Positions 11,065 to 20,819 of a DNA stretch of 64,000 nucleotides are shown in pieces; the first letter of the stretch is position 1; the number at the start of each line of letters is the position of its first letter. The stretch is from positions 489,501 through 553,500 of the forward strand of contig NC_080424.1 in NCBI RefSeq assembly GCF_029873635.1, in the 5' to 3' direction. The translations under genes were made by a program, and so were the position numbers. The notes beneath the pieces are model-generated. The model searched no databases. It saw only the letters and a list, made by a program, of their open reading frames with translations, and had not been told where the DNA came from. This DNA comes from Malania oleifera. Lineage: Eukaryota; Streptophyta; Magnoliopsida; Santalales; Ximeniaceae.

Positions 11065-12125
11065 TCACATCTCCAGAGGTCTCCTCCAATCCAACATCCC
11101 CATCAATTCCGAATGTGTCTTCTCCATATTTTCTCCATTCTGCCGATCACCCAGGTGCCATCCTAGTCTCTCTCCACCCTTCTCAATGATGACAATTATC
11201 CTACTTGGAAGAGGGCCATGAAAATGGCCTTGAATGCCAAAAATAAGTTTGGTTTTGTTAATGGTACACTCCCCAAACCAGCGTCTTCCTCAACAAAAAC
11301 TCAATTGTAGGAACGTTGCAGTGATATGATCTTATCATGGATCCTCAATTCCATTGATAAATTCATTGTTCACAGTCTAATCTATCATGACTGCCCCCGT
11401 GATGTATGACTGGATCTTGAGGATCATTTCTCTCAAAGCAACAATCCTAGAATTTTCAAGTTGAAGCGTGACATTGCTACTCTCACCCAAGGCTCCATGA
11501 TCATCTCTGTGTATTTTACAACACTTAAAGGTCATTAGGATGAACTCGCCATGCTTGCCTCCACACCACAGTGCACTAGTGGTGTCTTAAAAGAATTAAC
11601 CCGAATGCAAGACACTGAGCGTGTTTTTCATTTTTTGATGGGGTTACATGACTCATATGCTTTAATTCGTAACCAAATTTTGGCCATGGATCCTTTACCT
11701 CCTGTTAACAAGCTCTATTCAATTTTGCATCAAGAAAAGAAGCAGCGCCTTCTTCATATCTCTAGTGTTCCAACAAAATCTGCAGCCATGGCGGTTCCTC
11801 GTAATTTTTCTCATCCTCCTGATAGCAAGGGGTGAGGGCGTGGTTGTCCAAAATGTGACCACTGTGGTCGTGATGGTCATTGGAAAGCCCACTATTATAG
11901 GCTGCACGGTTATCCCAGCAACAAGTCTCAATCTCGTAGAACACCCGAAGGAAAATATGGTTCTTCAATGGCTGCAAACACTATCACAGGTTCTTCAACT
12001 TCTTATGAGATTGCTGTCCCTGGCCTCACCAGCGAACACTACCGTCAACTCTTGGATCTTTTATCGCCCTCGAACACCAACCTTGCCAATTTTGCCAGTA
12101 ACCTTGCCTCTTGTCATTCTGCTTC
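11065..12125 (+). pseudogene. Copia 2 gag relic
   Basis: A start at MSNITSPEVSS is followed, after a frameshift near 11185, by NYPTWKRAMKMAL, the copia gag (UBN2-like) signature, then SWILNSI, FKLKRDIATLTQGSM and the open stretch at 11551-11835 (RVFHFLMGLHDSYALIRNQI). Near 11840-11920 a CCHC knuckle reads CDHCGRDGHWKAHY, with the last Cys replaced by Tyr. Several stops are present. Confidence 0.82.
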
Positions 12126-13470
12126 TTTTTCTAATACTGAATGGATTGTTGATTCAAGTGCCTTAAATCATATGACTTCCAATTTGTCTTCTCTTGATAA
12201 TATTCAACTTCTTAATTAGTCATGCCCCATTAAGGTTCCAAATGGTGACATTGTTCCTATAACTCATACTGGCACTCTGCGTTTTTCTCCTAATCTCTCT
12301 CTTTCTAATGTTATTTATGTGCCTTCATTTAAATTTAATTTATTGTCCATCAGCAAACTCACCACTGTTCTCAATTGTATTGCTATATTTTTTTCTACCT
12401 TTTGTGTTTTTCAGGACCTATCAACAAGGAGGCTGATTGGAACGGGTGAAGTACAGGATGAACTTTACCACTATAAACCTTTCTCCACCTCAGTTTTCCA
12501 CTCTCAACGTGTTCCTGACCCTACTTTTTGGCATCAACGTCTTGGTTACCCTTTTATTTCAAGTATTCCAAAAACTTTAAATATTTCTTGTTCTCATTTG
12601 GCTTGTGATGTTTGTGCTAGAGCAAAGCACACTCGTTTACCTTTTTCTTTGAATACAAATAAAGCACATTTTGTTTTAATCGGACTTACTGTGACATTTG
12701 GGGCGGTTATCCTACAGCTTCACATTCTGGTGCACATTATTTTTTAACAATCGTAGATGACTACCCACTTACTACATGGGTCTATCTTATGTACATGAAA
12801 TTTGATACTTTCACTAGCCTTAAAAATTTTTGCGCCACGATTAAAAATCAATTCCTTAATTTATCTCCTATAGAAGATAAGATAAGGGAGGGACGACTCA
12901 GATGGTATAGACACTTACAACGTGGGCCACATAGTGCACTTGTGAGGAAGAGTGACTTAATTACTGTGAAGGGTAGTAGAAGGGGTAGGGGTAGACCTAA
13001 AATAACTTAGGAGGAAATAGTGAGCAAGGATTTAATATCTTTGAATCTATCAAAGAAATGGTCCATGATCGCATAAATTGGCGGAAAAGGATTCATATAG
13101 CCGATCCCACTTAGTGGGACTAAGGCTTGGTTTTGTTGTTGTTGTTGTATGATTAAAAATCAATTCAATTGCACTATTAAGCATGTGCGCCAAATAATGG
13201 TCAAGAACTTCTATCCAATAAACTTCAAACCTTTTTTCACGATCAAGGCATTTTTCACGAGTGCACATGTGTGGATACACCTCAACATAATGGCATTGCC
13301 GAGCGTAAAAATCACCATCTTCTTAATGTGGCTCGGTGTTTATGTTTTCAAGCCAATCTTCCCATCTCTTTTTGAGGTGAATGCATTCTCATAACCACTT
13401 ATTTAATTAACTAACCGCACTCCTTCACCCAGCCTCACTCATAAGTCACCTTATGAGCTCCTTTTTCAAA
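12126..13470 (+). pseudogene. Copia 2 protease and integrase relic
   Basis: At about 12140-12170 the protease signature reads WIVDSSALNHM, where Asp-Ser-Gly has become Asp-Ser-Ser. GAG-pre-integrase follows (12319-12747: LLSISKL, FWHQRLGYP, CDVCARAKHTRLPF), then FLTIVDDY with the first integrase-core Asp. After the RTE insertion the core resumes with DTPQHNGIAERKNHHL near 13270-13320, containing the catalytic Glu. Shifts occur at 12680 and near 13190. Confidence 0.82.
12855..13150 (+). mobile_element. RTE-type LINE, 3' end only, with 16-bp target duplication
   Basis: A 296-bp insertion inside the copia 2 integrase. Its frame reads IEDKIREGRLRWYRHLQRGP and then GRGRPKIT, the C-terminal end of plant RTE-like ORFs. 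After a stop it continues with the family's usual 3' end (CCGATCCCACTTAGTGGGAC, then AAGGCTTGG) and finishes in a short TTG repeat. Target duplications GATTAAAAATCAATTC flank it exactly at 12839-12854 and 13151-13166. Confidence 0.9.
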
Positions 13471-14060
13471 AACCACCATCGTATACACACTTGCGAGTGT
13501 TTGGGTGTTTGTGCTATGCCCAAACCGCTCGCCAACATCGCGATAAATTTTGTCCTCGTGCTCTTCGATGTGTTTTCTTAGGCTATCCTGGCCATCATAA
13601 GGCTTATTGTGTATACGATCTTGAAAAAAAAAAAAAAAAATTCATCTCCTGTGATGTTACTTTTGAAGAAATCATACCTCAAAATCCTACATCTTATCCA
13701 ATCCTTCCCCTTCCTATTCTTGATATCCACCCTTCCTACACTTTACCTCCCCAACCAAACATACCTATCCCAAGTCCCTCATCTCTCCCTCTTTCTCCCT
13801 TGGTATCATCACCCTCACCCTGGCCCTCTTCCCCACCACCCCCTCCACCGATCTCTTCACGGGCAAAACGAGCTGTCACACATCCCCTTTACTTGGACGA
13901 TTATATCTGCCCTCTTTTACCAAAGTCTTCCACAACTTCACAAGTTTCAAGATCTTCCTCAGGTACGGTTCATTGTCTCTCCTCTTTTTTATCTTATCAT
14001 CATTTTTCTAATCATCATTTGGCTTTTCTTTCTATTATGTCCTAACATCCCGACCCCACC
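13471..14060 (+). pseudogene. Copia 2 integrase C-terminus and proline-rich linker
   Basis: The open stretch at 13491-14045 begins [20 protein letters not shown], then [19 protein letters not shown], the late copia integrase region. An A-run giving a lysine tract near 13624 is followed by a long Pro/Ser-rich linker and YLDDYICP-like text that precedes copia RT. It is part of the polyprotein, not an independent proline-rich gene. It is broken at the end by a stop. Confidence 0.85.
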
Positions 14061-15180
14061 TCATATTCTCAAGCCGTGCACCACCTACATTGGCGTGATG
14101 CCATGACTGCTGAAATCCAAGCCTTAGAAACCAATCATACTTGGTTTCTTCAACCCCTTCCATCTAGCAAAAAAAAACCAATTGGCTGTAAGTGGGTGTT
14201 CAAAACAAAAATTTGGGCTGATGGATCCATAGAGTGACACAAAGCTTGCTTGGTGGCCAAGGGCTACACTCAGATAGAAGGTTTGGATTATCATTACACT
14301 TTTGCTCCTGTTGCTAAACTAGCTACTGTTAGGTGTGTTCTTGCAGTGGCTGCAGCTCGGAATTGACATCTCCTTAATTGGATGTCAACAAAGCTTTTCT
14401 CCACGGTGACCTCGATGAGGAGGTTTATATGACCCCTCCACTGGGTTATTGCACACAGGGGGAGACTCGTGTTTGTCGTCTTCAGAAATCACTCTATGGT
14501 CTTAAGCAAGCCTCTCGCAATTGGTTCTCTAAATTATCTTTTGTTTAACTTGCTAAGGTTTCACCCAATCTCAGGCCAATCACTCTCTCTTCACCCGCTC
14601 TCGAGGTCAGTATTTTACTCTCTACTTGTTTATGTTGATGACATTTTCATAACGGGCAATGATCTCTCTGATAGCAATTTCAAGGCCATGCTTGCTAAAA
14701 AATTCAAACTCAAGGATCTTGGCAAATTGAAATATTTCCTTGGCCTCGAAGTTCCCCGCTCTCCCACTGGCATATTTCTTAATCAACGAAAATATGCTCT
14801 GGACATCCTTACTAATAGCGGTCATCTTAGTGCTCGTCCTGCCAACTTTCCCATGGAACAAAACCTCAAGCTCAATAATACTGATGGTGATCTTCTCTCT
14901 AATCCAAGCTCGTTTCGATGACTCATTGGGCGTTTGATATATCTTGCCATCACTCATCCCGACATTGTGTTTCCAGTCAACATTCTAAGCCAATTTATGC
15001 ACCAACCCAGACAACTACATTATAATGCTGTTGTACGTGTTCTACGGTACATTAAGGAATCTCCAGGCCAAGGCTTATTTTCTTCTACTGCCAACACTCT
15101 TCAAGTCTCAACCTATTCTGATTCGGACTGGACTAGTTGTCCACTCACTCACCGCTCCACCACCGATTTCTTCATTCAGT
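14061..15180 (+). pseudogene. Copia 2 reverse transcriptase relic
   Basis: RT text starts with the WRDAMTAEIQALE region near 14090 and KPIGCKWVFKTK near 14175, then [20 protein letters not shown]. After stops and frameshifts near 14240-14520, the catalytic box is intact as YVDDIFITG (about 14632-14658), followed by LKYFLGLEVPRSPTGIFLNQ. An in-frame stop at 14919-14921 precedes LIGRLIYLAITHPD. Confidence 0.87.
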
Positions 15181-15450
15181 TGGGCACTAGCCCCATTTCC
15201 TGACACACTAAGAAACAAACTACAATCTCTCGCTCCTCCGCCGAAACTCAGTATCGAGCACTTGTTTCCACTACCTGTGAACTTACATGGCTCAAAACTC
15301 TTTTAAATGATCTTGGTGTACCACATTCCCAGCCTATGCTATTATATTGTGACAAGCAAGAAGCTCTTCACATTGCCCAGAATTTTGTTTTCCACGAATG
15401 TACAAAACATATAGAAATTGATTGTCATGTTGTTCGTGAAAAGTTACGGG
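15181..15450 (+). pseudogene. Copia 2 RNase H, truncated
   Basis: Text after a stop at 15201 reads [20 protein letters not shown] (catalytic Glu in AETQYRA), [32 protein letters not shown] (catalytic Asp in YCDKQ) and [15 protein letters not shown]. It then stops matching at about 15450, where an inverted copy of the element's own RT region begins. Confidence 0.85.
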
Positions 15451-15781
15451 CTGGAGATTCCTTAATGTACCGCAGAACACGTACAACAGCATTGTAATGT
15501 AGTTGTCTGGGTTGGTGCCTAAATATCTGCTCTAATAATTGTACAATAATCTATAGATGGAAGGTGAAGATATTTCTCTAATACTCCTCCTCAAGTTGGA
15601 GCATGGAGATCCGTAATGCCCAACTTGCGTGATAACTGATAAGTCTTGGAAGGGTTCACGACCCAAAGCTTTGGTGAAGATATCGGTAAGCTGATTGTGG
15701 GTAGGAATGTGCTTAGTGAAGATGAGGCCAGCATTATAATGTAGTTGTCTGGGTTGGTGCCTAAATATCTGCTCTAATAAT
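15451..15781 (-). other. Scrambled inverted mosaic of copia 2 pieces
   Basis: On the minus strand this block is assembled from: an LTR piece (complement of 15758-15781), an RT piece (15730-15759 equals 15000-15029 inverted), an RNase H end (TKHIPTHNQLTDIFTKALGR from 15598-15729), a polypurine tract AACTTGAGGAGGAG (15584-15597), an LTR start (15515-15583), then the RT piece again (15451-15517 is 65 of 67 identical to 15000-15066 inverted). A 52-bp direct repeat (15488-15539, 15730-15781) results. Confidence 0.8.
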
Positions 15782-15785
15782 CAGC

Positions 15786-15874
15786 TTATATTAGTACTAT
15801 AGCACCTCATAGACTAATATATTATAAATTAAATAGATCTATTTTGTCTATGAGGTGCTATAGTACTAATATAA
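15786..15874. repeat. Perfect 29-bp inverted repeat with 31-bp loop
   Basis: The arms 15786-15814 and 15846-15874 are exact reverse complements (left arm begins TTATATTAGTACTATAGCAC). The loop is AT-rich. It lies directly next to the scrambled copia end. It could be a very short foldback/MITE-like element or a hairpin RNA source; neither is shown. From 15875 to 16100 I see only AT-rich unassigned DNA. Confidence 0.95.
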
Positions 15875-16099
15875 TATGTGTATTAAACATATTAGGTTAA
15901 TATAAATGAAATTCATAAATCAATTAAATATTATTTATTGTACAAATAAAGATAATTTAGACATTAATGGTTAAATAAAATGTTGTTGAACATTTAGTTT
16001 TTCATGTAATTTAAAAGCCCTTGTAATAATCTTTTGTTGAATCTTAAATAAAAATCCCAAATCATTTGTGAATCTTAACACATTAATTAGAAATCCCAA

Positions 16100-17510
16100 T
16101 TGATTTGGGAATCCAAACATTCTATTTGTTCTTTATGGCGACAGAGGTCTTTACAAGAATCTTGCAAAGGGTTGCTTCTCATAGTGAGCTCAAGTATCAC
16201 AGACAATGCAGCAAGCAAAGAATCACCATTCTGTGTCTTGCAGAAGATTTTCCTATCTTTGCTTGTGGTGACTCTGGTCGTGTAAGGATTGTTAAAAATG
16301 CTTGTGATTCCTTTTTTTATTCTCTCTGGCCTGCAATCCAATCCTTCAAAGTCTGAGATCTTTACTTCAGGGATTTCAGAAGCTGAGAAGCAGAAAATTC
16401 TGGACATTCCTAGAGTTTTAGAAGGGTTTTTTCAGTTCAGTATCTAGGGCTCCCTTGGTTACTAAAAAGGAATAAAAATCGACTGCACATTTCTTGTGGA
16501 AAAAATATCTTCAAGAATTCATCTGGGACTTGTAGATACCTTTCATTGCAGGTCATCCCAAGCTAATAAAGTCTGTCTTTGAGTATACAAAGATACTGAG
16601 GTTCAGCTCTGTTTCGCCAAGAAAAGTTGTCAATGAGAATAAACAGATTAAAATCCGGAATCCAAGAAGCTACAAGGTCAGCTGGTCCAATGTAAACCTT
16701 TCATTGAAGGCAGCCTTGATCTAACATTGATAGTAGAATGGAGTGATGCTACTGCATTATGTTGCCTTGATTAATGAAACTAGGGGTGGAGTAGAATCTA
16801 AGCTAGAATTATGGAGAAAAGCTTTAGAATCTAGAGGCTTTAGGATAAGTAGAAATAAGATAGAATATATGAAATGCTATTTCTGTCATACTAGGGGGAA
16901 TATTGGAGAAAAGATTAAACTTGATGGTTAATAAAGTAATAGCAATAGTAGATTTTGATGTCTTGGATCCATTATGCAAGCTGAAGGAGAAATTGAAGAA
17001 GATATAAGGCTTGGTTTGTTGTTGTTCGTTTGGCATACATGTACTTATAAATCCTTGCTTTGTGTTTCCTAGAGGCACAGTTTTATGTTAAAGGATAGGA
17101 GCATTTGGGGTGTTGAGCCTTCTCCAAATTGTTCCTGGGCACGGAAGAATATCTTAAGAGCAAGAAATTTAATGTATGCATGCGTTAAACACATCTATGG
17201 TAATGGAAAAACCACCTCCATCTAATATGATAACTGGCACCCAAAGAGTCCTCCGCTGTCCTAGAATGACCCTTCTCTTGATATGGAGCTTAGATTGCCT
17301 AAAACAGCTACAGTTTCTAATTTGAATGGCTGCTGGTGCTGGCCTAGGAGAGATGCAAGCTTAGTTTTTTCAGTTGTCCTGTTTCTGGAGAGATCTATCA
17401 GCAAGTTAAAGAATCTTTCAATTGCTGCACAGCCTTTCTCTAGTTGGAATGAGGAGGTTTCCTGTATATCTTCTTTAGGCTGCCTCACTCTCCCATTCTC
17501 AAAAAGCTGA
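16100..17510 (+). mobile_element. L1-like LINE ORF2 relic
   Basis: About 16140-16440 reads as the C-terminal RT of plant L1 elements (YHRQCSKQRITILCLAEDFP, a decayed FADDLFLF box, then FFYSLW and a YLG region). Near 16480-16560 comes the CTFLVEKISSRI text that follows. After an RTE-derived insert (about 16735-17010), L1 text resumes at 17080: KDRSIWGVEPSPNCSWARKN, ARNLMYACVKHIYGNGK, NWHPKSPP and LPKTATVSNLNGCWCWP, the zf-RVT region. Stops and shifts abound. Confidence 0.75.
16735..17010 (+). mobile_element. RTE-type LINE RT fragment inside the L1 relic
   Basis: Text LINETRGGVESKLELWRKAL, ESRGFRISRNKIEYMKC and, in another frame, CLGSIMQAEGEIEEDIRL is the RT/thumb region of plant RTE-like LINEs, not of L1. 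Stops and a frame change are present. Because L1 text flanks it on both sides, it probably inserted into the L1 copy. I could not define a target duplication. Confidence 0.7.
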
Positions 17511-18060
17511 TTCAGAATGCTGCACTTTATCATGTATTTTTATTTTTCATACACTCTTGATGTATTTTCCCCTTTGAGTAAATATATTCTTTTTACCTAT
17601 TTTCAAGAAACAGATAACTCTATCATGTTACTTGATGTATTAACAGAGTCCAGATCTCAAGTTCAAACATTTGCGACAGGTCAGGAGAAGTCTGGGATGG
17701 TGGATGGGCCACCTCCCCATTGTATACCCAAAATTATTTTACAGATTTAGAGTAGCAAACAATTAGGGGAAAAATGAGTTTGGACTAATATAGTTTTGAA
17801 GATTTTCAAATTGGAGACAATATCTAGTATTTGGAGCAAGTGTGTGCCAAGCTTATGATGATTTTATTGAGTAATATTCTCTTTAATATAAGGAGCAAAT
17901 ACCTTCTCTTGCAAAGCAGATACAAAGTTTAAATCCCATGATCTGCTGTTCGAATATTTCAAAAAAAAAAAAATTCTAACATGGCATTTTAAATTTGAAA
18001 GCTTGGGGGTGGCTTTAATTAATTCATAAAAATTGTGTTGTGTGCCTTGAATAATAAATT
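17511..18060. other. Unassigned noncoding stretch
   Basis: AT-rich sequence without a recognisable protein, repeat or RNA gene. It would be intron 3 of the GEM-like gene on the minus strand if that gene continues to the left. I looked here for its missing last exon and did not find it. Confidence 0.5.
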
Positions 18061-18146
18061 AGCATGCGGAGGCTGGTGCTGGTGCTGGCTCGCAAGATTT
18101 CACTAATTTATGCAATTAGCAAGGGTAAAAGCAGATGATAGAATAC

Positions 18147-18421
18147 CTTGTAATACGTCCAATCCTTCCATCCGAGGAATGAATCATGGCAGAGGGGATT
18201 ATCACTGCAGAAGGCAATTCTTTTAGTAGTAATGTACAGTGTCCCAATCACAGGCCCAGATGAAGTTGAGAAGTAGCAGGCATATGACTTTAAAAGCTTC
18301 TCTGCTGGCAAGATACCAAATGTCTGCTGGAAGACCTTGTCATGGCCTCCTTCTGTAAGGACCTTTGTCCCCTGAGCAAGCCTTGCCATTGCAGCGTCTG
18401 TCAAGCTAGGACTTGTTTTGA
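18147..18421 (-). CDS. GEM-like exon 3
   Basis: 275 nt, acceptor TACAG before 18421 and donor GT at 18146-18145. It encodes residues about 56-147, including the first half of the GRAM domain. A (C)8 tract and a GGGG run lie in the adjoining intron. Confidence 0.85.
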
Positions 18422-19381
18422 CTGTATTGAAACATCATCCCCCCCCGGGGCACCCAGCCCCACCCCCAAAAAAATAATCACAATTGAGTTTGGGAATCAA
18501 AATCTTGTAGAAGTCTCAAACAGATAATCCCATAGAGGAATAGAAACAACAACAATCAATGAGTGACATGCACGCTATGGTGTTAGCCAATTAAGCCTAT
18601 GCCATTGTTTTAAACTGCTAGATTACTTTAGAAAAGAAAAGGGGCATGAAGCTACTCTGGTTATCCAGTGACATTCTGAAAATCAGGAAAAATAAAATAA
18701 AATGCTAAAAAATAGGAACTTGTTTAGTTATATTCCCAAAACTGAATACAAGCTGAAAACTCTAGTGAATCCATGTTCATTTTGTCCTTTGATCAAATTA
18801 AAATTACTCAAAGGGTGAGACTGACCCAGCAAGTCAATGGTAACCACATTATATCCAAACCTGAGGGTCACAAGTTCAAATCACAGAATATTTATAATTG
18901 ATACAAAGGAAAAGAGATTATGATTTTTTATTTTTATTTTTTAAATTACTCAATAGTTACACAGATATATTCAGACTTATACTCCAAGAATCATCCCATC
19001 AGATATTAAGGTTAAGAAAGTATGAAAATGTTTTAGTAAAGTATTGCGGCAATAGGCTGCCAAAAGTTGAAGACCCACAAAATAACCTGAGAACCAGCGA
19101 GGGTTGCAGTTACAAGTTACAACCACATGTTTTGTTTATGCGGCCCAATGAAAATAAAAAAACAGGGTACAAAAATGATAGGAGCAGCCTCATAAGATTA
19201 CCATTGCTCAAGAATCAAGATTGAGGATTTTATTAGGCTTTGGGGATTAATGACTGGAAGCATCTGAAGTGCAACTTGAGATAAAAGACCGATAATTCAA
19301 AGTATAAGAGGAACAAATAAAATAAAAGAATGAGAACCTCGCATAAACAACAAAAACAGAAGGACGTAATTAACCCTTCAT

Positions 19382-19427
<46 letters not shown>

Positions 19428-19757
19428 ATACGATGAAGCCAGACGTTGTCAAAAAGGCCCTCGGCTCTCCGGGTAGCACCTTCCACCCTCTTCCCTAACC
19501 GACCCATCACATTACACAGGGTGTCCACAGGAGCTGCAACATCAATAAGAGTCGTTCAGAAAATTGAAATTCTCTTTAACCCAGTTACATCACTAAATTA
19601 AATTAAACTAATAAAATGAAGAAGTAATTTATTTGCAAGTACAACAGCTTATATGATTGAAGACAGAAGGAAGGAAGGAAGAAAACTACGGACGGTTTCC
19701 GGAGGGAACAGGGGAAATGTAGACATAAGGGTTGGTGGTGGCGGAGGAGGAGCTCAT
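18147..19757 (-). CDS. GEM-like GRAM-domain protein gene, exons 1-3 only
   Basis: Plant GEM-like (ABA-responsive) proteins carry a GRAM domain, a lipid/protein-binding fold. Three exons join in phase: 19757-19694, 19533-19432 and 18421-18147 (147 codons). Exon 1 starts MSSSSATTNPYVYISPVPSG; exon 2 gives PPVDTLCNVMGRLGKRVEGA; exon 3 gives SLTDAAMARLAQGTKVL and the GRAM start SYACYFSTSSGPVIGTLYIT, with CSDNPL and WTYYK. All introns are GT-AG. Exon 3 ends at AAG/GTATTC in phase 0, but family members continue with the rest of GRAM, which I do not find downstream. It is either a truncated gene or has a very long, transposon-filled intron running beyond the window. No stop occurs in the three exons. 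Confidence 0.85.
19383..19426. repeat. (GA)n microsatellite in GEM-like intron 2
   Basis: About 21 GA units begin within ten bases of the exon 2 donor. Confidence 0.97.
19432..19533 (-). CDS. GEM-like exon 2
   Basis: 102 nt, acceptor TTGCAG and donor GTATGC. It encodes LCNVMGRLGKRVEGATRRAE, the helical segment that precedes GRAM in this family. The donor is directly followed by a long CT repeat on the gene strand. Confidence 0.85.
19694..19757 (-). CDS. GEM-like exon 1 with start codon
   Basis: 64 nt from ATG at 19757-19755. The donor GTCCGT was chosen because it keeps frame with exon 2 (Asn-Pro-Pro-Val-Asp). The alternative GTAGTT four bases on breaks the frame. The sequence upstream of the ATG to about 20060 is leader/promoter, with a CT-rich stretch around 19908-19930. 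Confidence 0.8.
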
Positions 19758-20058
19758 ATTGTCGGAGTAGGAGCAGACGGAGGAGTGACAAGGACTCAGA
19801 GAAAGCTGAAGCTCATCAGTTATGTGTTTCTATCTTCAGAACTCTTCAAATTAAAATTCGCAGCTAAAATCGAATCAAGTCTCTGCGCCGGCCGAAGTGT
19901 GAAAAGAACCCCTCCCTCCTTCCCTCCCACCGAACATAAATTGGCCGGCCGTCGGTGGATGCCAGTTCCCAAAGCCAAAGCCACCACCAGCACATAACAG
20001 AATACGAATAGAATCCCCAAAAGACAAAAGACAAATCCTCAAAAGCGAGTAGTTTGCT
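19758..20058 (-). promoter_or_regulatory. GEM-like 5' leader / proximal promoter remnant
   Basis: A 300-bp stretch between the ATG and the MULE end. No clear TATA box is visible. The pyrimidine-rich run on the gene strand is at the other side of 19908-19930 (plus-strand CCCTCC repeats). Long shadow frames here on the minus strand (for example 19864-20283) run into the MULE end and are not supported as genes. Confidence 0.45.
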
Positions 20059-20081
20059 TTGAGCAACCGGAAAAAAAAAAT

Positions 20082-20340
20082 ATTTGAGTTTTTTCCCAGT
20101 TTTACTTTTAAAAAAATATATATACAAAAAATATTGGAGTAGCGAGATTTCCGACGTATATGACCTTATGCAAATTTCGCTACTTGAAGTAGTGAAATTT
20201 GGTTGCCGCGTGTTTGTACCAGATTGAGGCTGGCATTTAAATCTCGCTACACGATGTAGCAAGATTTGCTTAAATTTCGCCACTTCAAGTAGCCATATTT
20301 ATTTAAATCTCGCTACTTGGACTAGCAAGATTTTCAGTAC
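20082..20340. repeat. MULE left terminal region with 33-bp-spaced palindromes
   Basis: After the terminal TTTGAGTTTTTTCCCAG come four imperfect 29-bp palindromes at 20172-20200, 20239-20267, 20272-20300 and 20305-20333. Arms are variants of AAATCTCGCTAC and GTAGCGAGATTT. The last three are exactly 33 bp apart. A single half-site lies at 20138-20152. Confidence 0.85.
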
Positions 20341-20756
20341 ACCTTAGTCATACACTATAAATATACACTAATTATATATATAAAATAGGAAAATCTTCTA
20401 TTATTTTAAGAAATATTTAAATATTAATTAAAAATAATTAATATATAAATAGTTTAACATGTTCCAAACAGAGCTTCTGCTTCTTCTATTGCCACTATTT
20501 TTGGTACAAAAAGAGCTGCTGATTCTGTTGCCCAAGAAGTTGTTACTGCTGCTGGCATTGTCAGCATAAATATTTATAGAAGCATAACGCTTCTTTTCTT
20601 CTCTTTTGGTTCTCTTTTCGTTCTCATGTTTTCTTTTTCCATTATTCATTTGTTTTTCTCTGACAATGAGATTTAGTGATCCTGTTCCCTTTGATGGAGT
20701 TAAGATTTTAATTTCCGCATTTCTGACATTTCCTATTTTGGATTTGTTCGTCTATT

Positions 20757-20759
<3 letters not shown>

Positions 20760-20815
<56 letters not shown>
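20760..20815. repeat. (CT)n microsatellite
   Basis: About 28 CT units in the first intron of the captured Aux/IAA fragment. Confidence 0.97.

Positions 20816-20819
<4 letters not shown>

Larger units (their letters stand above)
10810..15470 (+). mobile_element. Ty1/copia retrotransposon 2, 3' end rearranged
   Basis: A plus-strand copia element: 5' LTR, primer-binding site, gag with zinc knuckle, protease, integrase, RT and RNase H in order. It is interrupted by an RTE LINE end (12855-13150). No 3' LTR follows in the expected orientation; the RNase H is truncated and replaced by an inverted mosaic of the element's own pieces (15451-15781). Several stops and frameshifts make it non-functional. 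Confidence 0.88.

Noticed and set aside
13491-14106. Two overlapping 165-184-codon proline-rich frames as independent genes
   Set aside because: The first is the integrase C-terminus and linker of copia 2, and the second is its out-of-frame shadow.
17511-18146. Last exon of the GEM-like gene just downstream of exon 3
   Set aside because: All minus-strand frames were read; no GRAM second-half text and no plausible exon with an acceptor was found.
19864-20283. 139-codon minus-strand frame across the GEM-like leader and MULE end
   Set aside because: It crosses the transposon junction, has low-complexity content and no domain.
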